This document shows, piece by piece, positions 53,160 through 61,600 of a DNA stretch of 64,000 bases; the stretch's first letter is position 1, and every line of letters starts with the position of its first letter. Where the stretch lies: positions 37,340,150-37,404,149 of the forward strand of contig CM051514.1 of assembly GCA_028015205.1 (NCBI GenBank). The letters run 5' to 3'. The stretch comes from Mytilisepta virgata. Lineage: Eukaryota; Mollusca; Bivalvia; Mytilida; Mytilidae. The notes beneath the pieces were generated by a model. That model did no database searches. It was not told the origin of the DNA and saw only the letters and a list, made by a program, of their open reading frames with translations. A program made the position numbers and the translations under genes.

Positions 53160-53655
53160 CAGTAAAGGCCAACATGGTCATCAATAAGACATTAACAACC
53201 TTTACATTTTCTAAGTGAAGTTTTCAGTAAGTTTTAACACATTTCTATTGGGCAAGCTGAACTCTATGAGGGCAAGAGGATTCTTGCTTGAACTTGCCCT
53301 AAAAAGTTATATTTAACCCTTTTATATTGTGCTATTCACATTCTTTTTCAACTTACTGTCTTAAAATCATTCCTTGGGAATGGATTTTTCAAATAAGGTA
53401 AACCTTAACCAACATAAATTGTAAAGGTTGGGTGATATACAATTAGCCAAGTTGTAAGAAAAGCAACTAACATTACATGATTTTGTTCAATTATGTCTTA
53501 GAGAGTAACAAAAATATCTCGCCTATGGCATTTCTAAGTCTTCATGTGAGATTTTATTAGATTAAGTATTACATCCTGGTTTTGCAAATTTGAAGACAGA
53601 TCAGAGTTAGTTATTAAATGTAGTTCAATCCAAAAAAATATTGCTGTTTAAAATA
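53160..53655. other. intergenic sequence, nothing recognised
   Basis: AT-rich sequence between element B and the family E fragment. Confidence 0.3.
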
Positions 53656-53659
53656 TAAC

Positions 53660-53806
53660 CTTAATAAACAATGGTAAATTTTCTTGTGTTCTTGGATGAA
53701 TCATAGAGGTTAATTAACCTACAAAAAAAATAATTTATAATTATAGCATTTAGACTTTCAAAATGCCAAAAATCCATTCCTCAAACTGAGATTTCCAGAC
53801 AGTAAT
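53660..53806. repeat. family E fragment
   Basis: GGTTAATTAACC, AAATCCATTCCTCAAACTGA and GATTTCCAGACAGTAATG match the end region of the family E copies. Confidence 0.45.
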
Positions 53807-53854
53807 GTTCCTGTCTGTCAACATGAGTTTGGGCCACAATTAAAAATATTTCAT

Positions 53855-54287
53855 TTTGCCCAAACCCGACCCATGATGACTGGGTGTGGGTAGGTAGGTA
53901 GGCAAATTCTTCTTTTTTTTTTTTTATCAGAATTTGCATGAAGATATTAAAACACTGAGTATATCTTTTTTTTTCCGTCAAACCTTTGTAGTACAGACGA
54001 CGACAGCGTAAAAAAACTGTCTGCCATTTTCACATGTTTTACTTCTTTACGTTCGTTAAATCAGTAGATAAAAACCGAGAACATCGAATATCAATTAACT
54101 GCGTCTCTTACACGCTTTCTTTTAATCTTATTCACAGTTACTTTCAAACGCAAAGACGACGAACATTAAGTTTTATACGATGACGGAGCGGACACGAAAA
54201 AATACGAAAAAAAATTCTTAAAAAAAAACCGGCAAAAAAAGAATTTGAGTCAGCGGGTTTTTTTTGGGTCGGTCGCGTTTGGGCAAA
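53855..54287. repeat. inverted-end repeat of about 430 bp
   Basis: TTGCCCAAACCCGACCC (53856-53872) faces GGGTCGGTCGCGTTTGGGCA (54266-54285), an imperfect inverted repeat. The interior is less AT-rich with GACGACGACAGCG and TTTACGTTCGTTAAATCAGT. It is probably a non-autonomous element inserted beside family E copies. Confidence 0.6.
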
Positions 54288-54319
54288 CATACATTCTTTT
54301 TATTTTGGCCTTGTGGATT

Positions 54320-54725
54320 GGTATTTTGAAAGTCTTAATGTTAGAATAAAAGAATTTTTTTTGGTTAATAAACCTTTCTGAGTTGCAAAGAAAACATAAG
54401 ATTTTACTATGGTTTATAAATGTTATATTTGTAAACCTGAAAATGATCCTGAATGGGGAATTTACAATAGAAAAAATTGATTTGCTTGAAAATTTGAACA
54501 AAAATAATTATCTGAATTGACTAACATGGACCCATTCTAAAATATGTAAAGCCATTTTTATTCAAAGACATGATTGAACAAAATCAGACAACTTTAATTG
54601 TTTTAAGTTATGACTTACCTAACTGCATCTGTCAACCAATTGTTTGGACAATTTACCTTTACTAATGTATTAAAATTTTGAAAGCTCCATTCCTTGAACT
54701 CAGGTTTACAGACCGTAAAGTGCAG
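54320..54725. repeat. dispersed repeat family E, copy 2
   Basis: It shares GGTTAATAAACC, AAAACATAAG, GAATGGGGAATTTACAATAG and ATTGAACAAAATCAGAC with the copy at 61747. It ends near CCATTCCTTGAACTCAGGTT. Confidence 0.65.
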
Positions 54726-55085
54726 CACTAGACAGAAACATCGATTGTAAACTTTTTATCTGGTACCCATTTTTCAAATACATGTAGATAGGTGATTTGC
54801 ATTTTTTAGAACAAAACATAATATAAATTTATTGGTGTTTGCAGAAGTAGCTACTTTATTACTGGCAAAGAGTGGTTCTTGTCAGATTTTTATCATCACT
54901 AAATTTTTCCAGAAAATAAATGAGTTGATAATGAAATAGATAAACATCCTCATCTATCATATGGTCATTTAACAGTCTTTATTCCTATTTTTTTTATTAA
55001 ACCACCTGTGTGTCATTTAACTGTCACTCGCTAGAATATTTTTTCCTTTTCTATTTATTTTTGAGGATTGTCTGAAAATTTTGAA

Positions 55086-55285
55086 GGGGCCTCCATGGCC
55101 GACTGGTCAAGGTAGTTTGTCATGATGACTAATTATCACTATCCTGTCAACACTGAGGTTGTAAGTTTCAGCTGCGGTGGGGTGTGTTTGACTCCAATCT
55201 TAATTGACAAGGATTGCCAATTTTCCTACCGAAGGTTGTAGTTCTCTCTGGGTACTCTGGCTTCTTCCACCAATAAAAACTGTCC
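55086..55285 (+). repeat. truncated SINE (first family)
   Basis: It starts GGGGCCTCCATGGCCGACTG and keeps CCTGTCAACACTGAGGTTGT and AATTGACAAGGATTGCCAAT. The B box is damaged and the 3' tail after AATAAAAACTG is missing. Confidence 0.8.
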
Positions 55286-55524
55286 CCTCCTTCCACCGAA
55301 GGCTGAAGTGCTGGAGTCTATATTGAAACTTTATTTTAATATCACAGTATGGACTGTAAATATTTGCAAAAAATTAACTTCAACTGCTTGGTCTGATTCT
55401 GATCCATCTGAAAGTCTAGTGTGTAAAACAGTATATATCAAGACTGTTCCATATCACATAATATTTCCCTAATTGTATTGAATGAAAAGTGAATATCAAA
55501 ATTTAAATTCAGAATTTTTTTCAG

Positions 55525-55614
55525 GTTGAAAGATGGACAAGAAATTATCATTCTTAGCAGCTTTTGATGATTTAATGAGGAATGCCAAGGTTCTTCAAGT
55601 TGGAATAGAGCCAG
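55525..55614 (+). CDS. RACGAP1: RACGAP1 exon with start codon (residues 1-27)
   Basis: Acceptor TTTTTTTCAG, eight bases of 5'UTR, then ATG at 55533 opening MDKKLSFLAAFDDLMRNAKV. Coding is 55533-55614. The donor GTATAG leaves one base. Confidence 0.9.
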
Positions 55615-58600
55615 GTATAGTGTTAGATTTTATATAGAAAACAAGATATGTTCATTAAATTTTAAATCTTCATTGATGGAAAAGGGTCATCATGATACAG
55701 TGCTTCTAAAGCAGATTAAGCAATATGTAGATTTTTACCCACAAAGGATAAATGGCACATTTGGAAGGATTTTATTTTTCATGCCAGCAAGTCTAAAAAT
55801 AGGAACCAAAAAATATAAGTACATACATGTTTTAAATTGGTTCTGGAAAAGACACGAAAAAAATTTATAAAATGTTAATTTATTGAAAATAAAAGAAATT
55901 AGGTTGAGTGGGTGTCCCAGTGATAAAGGAAAATGGTTTGCTGTCATTTAACTTCTTGATACTAAATGGGTTTTCAGGTTATTATTAAGTGGTACCTATC
56001 ATCTGTTTACCTCAGTCTGTAGATTTATTCTGATGTATATATGAACATTACAGAATTTCGGAGACTAGTATCAAACCAACAGGAATGTCAAAGAAAGTGG
56101 AGAAATGCTGATATAGAATTAGAAAAACTAAATGAAAAAGTAAAATCTCTTGAAGAGGAAAACAGTCTCTTGAAAACAAAACTGAGACATGCTCATGTCC
56201 AGATTGAACGAGAAGCTGAAGAGAGGAGAAGAATTGAATACAACAAGGAGGAATTGGTTTGTTTATTTGTTTAAAAAAAATGCTTGTCAATTGTGATTGA
56301 AAAAATACTGGTGATAGCAGTAAAGTGATACGAAGGGAATTTCAGTTTTATTATTCTGATAATAATGAGTGCTTATCAATTAAAAGATTTATGATAGCCT
56401 GAAACAATAACAGTTAGTATGGATTTAATTAGTATAACCTTGGTTGCAAAAATTTCAAGAATGTTTTCATTGCCAGCTTTGCTTTTTGAAAAATAAAGAT
56501 TTTAATCCAATTTTACAGTGGCTACAAACAATGATGAAGCAAAATCCAGTTCATTGTCTTTCTCATCTTCTGTTGGTTTTCTACTAATTTAAAAATTTTG
56601 CAGGATCAGCAGATTGGATTGGTCAGAGAACTACTGGGTGATAAGAACAGTAAAAGTATGCTACATGATAATGATAGAGAGAAACTTGCTTTCCTAAATA
56701 ATTACACACAACAAAAATCAAGGCTAGACCATTCTCCTTCTAGAAGGTAAGAGTTTTAATCTGTAAAGGTAAAAATGTTAGTTTGTCAAAGGTATTGTTC
56801 ACATTTATTTAGACCGGAGGAAATGTTCTAATTTTTAAAACTGTAAGTAAAATTTTGAGAGAAGTTTAGATAGAAAAGAAGTTTAAATTCTATGAGTTGA
56901 ATTAATAAGTTCAACTAATGATATTATTCCACACCAGAAAACTAACTGACGAATTGAAATCACCATCTGTCCAAGAACTGTTAGGCCCAAAAAATATGTC
57001 TGTTTACGGTTACCCATGTGACCCTAAGCCATTTTTGTCCCCCGCCACAACGCGATGCCTGGGATATGGTAATGCCGTCCGTCCGTCCGTCCACCTTGTA
57101 AGCGCTCTAGCAAATTTATTTCTTGACCGATTTGGATAATATTTATACAGTAGCTTTAACTCAATGATACCTCAAGGGAGTTCGAAGATGAGTCATGTCG
57201 AAATATTTTTGTAGGAGTTATGCCCCTTAATAACTTTGAAAATTTACAAAATGTTCATCTAAGTGTTCTAGAAAATTTATATTCTCCTTGCATTGGAATA
57301 ATATTTATACACTTGGACCTAAAGGGAGGTTTTATACATAAACTCCTATCGAAACTTATAAAATTGAAAAATACTGTCTTTAAGAGTTTGTTAGGCGGAA
57401 TACTTTTGATCAAAGCATTTCTGTTTCATGAAAAGGAGTAAATGTACATTTGTATAAATTCTCAATACACATGGTAAAATAAGATTTCAACACTATACCC
57501 TTATTGTATAAATGTCTTCATACCACTCATTAACTTGTAAAAAACTTTAGCAATAACCACAAATTGTTTGTCCTTCTATTCTCTCTCTTTGAGAAAATTT
57601 TGTTATGTTTCACTTGTCCAAGGGTTTCTGATGCTCTAGCGGCGGGGGACTTCGGAACGCTGTTCGATTTTATTTCCATGGTAAAGTGAAAAATTATCTG
57701 AACTGGTGTCTAAAGCGAAGTTAAAATTGCCATTAAATCTAATCAATAGCCTAATGCATCCCAATTTTCACAAACACGAAACTGACAGCCATTTTAAGGA
57801 AACTCGTGATTTGTGTGATGAAATAAAATCTTTGCCATCATTTTTTCAACCAATTTCCAGGGAAATAATCCAATTTATATTAAAAATACGGGTAAAGTCT
57901 GATCCTGACAAGTCGGACCGCACAACTCTAAATCATTGCAAAAAGTAAAATGAAAATACCGACCTACCTACCCTATGTTTTTTTGGATGATATAACCCTA
58001 AACAGACTTCTATTTTTTTGGCCTTAGTTTCTTGAGTGAATTTGTAATATTTTTTTTAGGTTAAATACAATAAATGAATCGACACACTCAATATTATCAG
58101 ACTCTGATTATGACAAGACGGAAGATGATTTACAGACAACTTATTTACGTAGTGGTAGGAAGTATAAACGACCATCAGCGCCACCTATGGAAGAGGCTGA
58201 GCCAAAAAGGCGTAGAAGTGATGAAGAGGTAAGTATAATAGCATTATTATATCCATAAGATAGTCAGTATGAGTTTATGAATATCTGATAGAAAGTTTAC
58301 TTTTTGTATAAAATTTAAACACACAAAAATCGAGAATTTGTTGTTTAGTATTATAAGATACATGTATGTTCTTTTCAAATCTCATATATCAATTTTTTGT
58401 TCTTTGTTTTGCAGAAAGAAAGTTCCTTGATAACAACCACAACAGTTACACTTGATGCTGTTGGCAAGCCAATAGCTGCCTCTACAAATGTTACAACAGC
58501 ACCTCTTAAAAAACTTAACAAAAGTTTCAGTGAACCTGCTCTTGATAAATATGCTTCAGCACCCCCTAGAGATGCAGGTATGTCAAACTGATTTTATTTT

Positions 58601-61600
58601 TGCACTAATAAAACATTAGATAAGTATATGAATTTTACAGTATTTGTAAATTGGACTTATGCCATCTCAAATGCATAGAAATCTTTTTCATTAATTAACT
58701 TTATTGATTTGAAGTTTCAGTTGTAAATTAACATTGATTTGGTTGTATGACAACAGTTGACTGTTTTTCCCATGTTATCATATTTTTCATGCCAAAAGAT
58801 TTCCCTAGGTCATCCCATCTTGTTACATAGTCATTACTAAGTTGTTTTATTAGATTTATTGTGTTTAAATTTCAAATCTGTTGAGGGGCCTGGATGGCTG
58901 AGTGGTCTAGGTAGTTCATCATGACTACAAATGACCACTAGCCTGTCAACGCTGAGGTTGCGAGTTCGAATCTCACCTGTGGCGGGATGTGTTTGACTCC
59001 GATCTTAATTGACAAGGATTGCCAATTTTCCTGCCGAAGGTCGTGGTTCTCTGCGGGTACTCCGGCGTCCTCCACCAATAAAAACTGGCCGCTGCGAAAT
59101 AGCCAAATGTGCTGAAAAAGGCATAAAACCCCAACTAAACAAATAAACAAATCTGTTGAACTTCCATGTAAAATCAAAGTAAAACCAGTTTCAGTGATGA
59201 ACCAAAAGGAAAGTGTATTAATTTGATTACAAGTATTTCACTGTTTGGAAATGTATGAAGATTTTTCTTACTCGTTTTGTTAATACTAGTTTGTGATTTT
59301 TCTAGATAGTGACCCAGAATCTGACGACTCCTGTTATGCAACACCTGGTAACAGAAATAATAACAGAAGAAAGTCCCGAGGAAGACGAACACCAGCTAAT
59401 ACAGAGTATGTTTGTAATGTTGTATTTACGAGATATATGTGTGAAGGCTATGCATGGAAATGCATCAGTTTGTCCAAAACTATTCTTTCATATTTGAATC
59501 ATGGTACAAAATGTGCATTTCCCCTGGTTAATACAATAAACAGACAGAAGTAAGCAATACTGTAACATCGATCTGAGGCTGAGTGCACGAAAAAAAAAAA
59601 AACCAACACAGAAAAGTTATTCTCTTATAAACATTAATATTGTCAAAAGGTGCACTGTCAGATGAAAATAATACCGCAATTGGAATTAATTCAACTTTAA
59701 TATAATTTGTTTTACTATAATACAAATGTCATATCTTGCATTTTTTTTCCATTAAACTATACTGTTTTATTCAGGAACTTCTATATATATTTATATATGG
59801 AAAAGACAAATATTTCAGTAGGTTGAAATACAGTCAGTAGTTGGATATATTTCCTCAGTCATTACAATAAGAAATTTAGGACATCATACTTATAATTTTT
59901 TGTAGGACACCTGGTATGAGGAAAGCTTTATCAGCAAGTAAAGGTCTGAACAGAGTCCATTTCTTTATTTCAAAAACTGTGATCAAACCAGAAACGTGTA
60001 AACCAGTAAGTACCAGATTAGATATATAATGGTATTATGTCTATTTATAAATGTACATCAAGTAAATTAACTTTTTTGCAGAAATTTTATGGTAAATTGG
60101 AGACGAGCACAAAAGAAGATGTAACTGTTGTAATTTTCCAATTAATGTGAAAAATTTCATAGGATGAAGATCATTATGTCAGAATATTGCATGTACATGT
60201 ATATATTTTGTTATTATGACCATGATAAGTTGTAAAGAGCTTACTGATTGTGTACCCGTGGCACATCTACTTCCTGTATGAGGATGCGTCCATACTTTTT
60301 CACCATATGGCCTGTGGAAGTTTTTGGTCGCAAATTTCTCAGCAGCAACAGGCTGCAACTAAGTCAAAGTTGGTGTCAAGCATGACAATGATGAGTTGTA
60401 AAGTGCTTACATATTTTGTACATGTGGCACATCTACTTCCTGTTTGATGATGCAGCCAAACATTTTTCACCTATGGCCTATGGAAATTTTTGGCCGTAAA
60501 ATTCTCAGCAACTACAGGCCAAACTAATTCAAAGTTGTTATGAAGCATGATCATGATGAGTTGTAGAGTGAGTACTGACTTTTTACGTGTTTCACATCTA
60601 ATTCCCATTAAATAATGCCACCCAACATTTTCACTGTATGGAATATGGGCATTTTTGCTAAATAAATGATACGCAACAACTATTTTATAAATGGTATGAA
60701 GCATAATTATGATGGATTGTAAATTGGTATACCGATTTACATGTATGTACCAGTGTCAAATTTGCTTCGTGTTAGACCATGCCACCTTATTTTTTGGACC
60801 TATCAAAAGTCTTTGAGTAGGTGTATTTGTAAGCTCTTGGATTACTTTTGTCACTAGTTGAATTCTATTATAACAAGAACAAAAATTTCACTAATATGAA
60901 CAATAATGAAACTTTAATATATTTAGTTAACAAATTTACCCTTTTTACATCTTTCAGTGTGGTAAAAGAATAGGATTTGGAAAAATGGCAATGAAGTGTA
61001 AAGGTATGATTGGCAGGAAACTATAGTTAAATGATACATATAGGTAGTTTATTCATTATGATTAAATTATGAAATTGCAGAACTGTAGAAAAGTCATGCT
61101 ATTCACAACTTACTAAAATAACTAAAGCTGTAAGCATAGATAAATCCTAGATTTGACTTAAAATGAGACCTTGGAGCTCTTCTACTAAATAATTTATTTT
61201 TCCTTTGTGATAATTTCAGATTGTAGAGCATCGTGTCACCCTGATTGTAAAGACAGTTTACCATTACCTTGTATACCTACAGCACCAAGTACACCTGGTG
61301 GTACAAAATTGTCTGGGGTAAATATGTGTAATTTGTTAGGCTGTATTGTTATATATCTTTGACAGTGTTCAGTTGATTGTGGATTCCAAAAAGTATGTCA
61401 CAAAATTTTAAATGTTGTTTAATTTTTAAAATCATTTATTTTAGTAGAAATGTATTAAATTTTCAATTCGTGTTTCATGTTGATTTCTTATTCCTAGTAT
61501 TTTGTACATCCAGATCCAAGGGAAATGTCAATACAGAAAGCAATTCCAATGTTGACCTTTCAAAAGTGAAAATAATTTCTGTGTGCAAATTTTATCTCCT

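Noticed and set aside
53880..54290. First exon or promoter of RACGAP1 at the less AT-rich stretch
   Set aside because: It is bounded by inverted TTGCCCAAAC ends and looks like a repeat; no donor fits convincingly. Not excluded, but the repeat reading is simpler.
59406..59553. Extension of the RACGAP1 exon beyond 59405
   Set aside because: A GTATGT donor follows GA at 59405, and the next exon completes the codon in phase; the extension is intron read-through.
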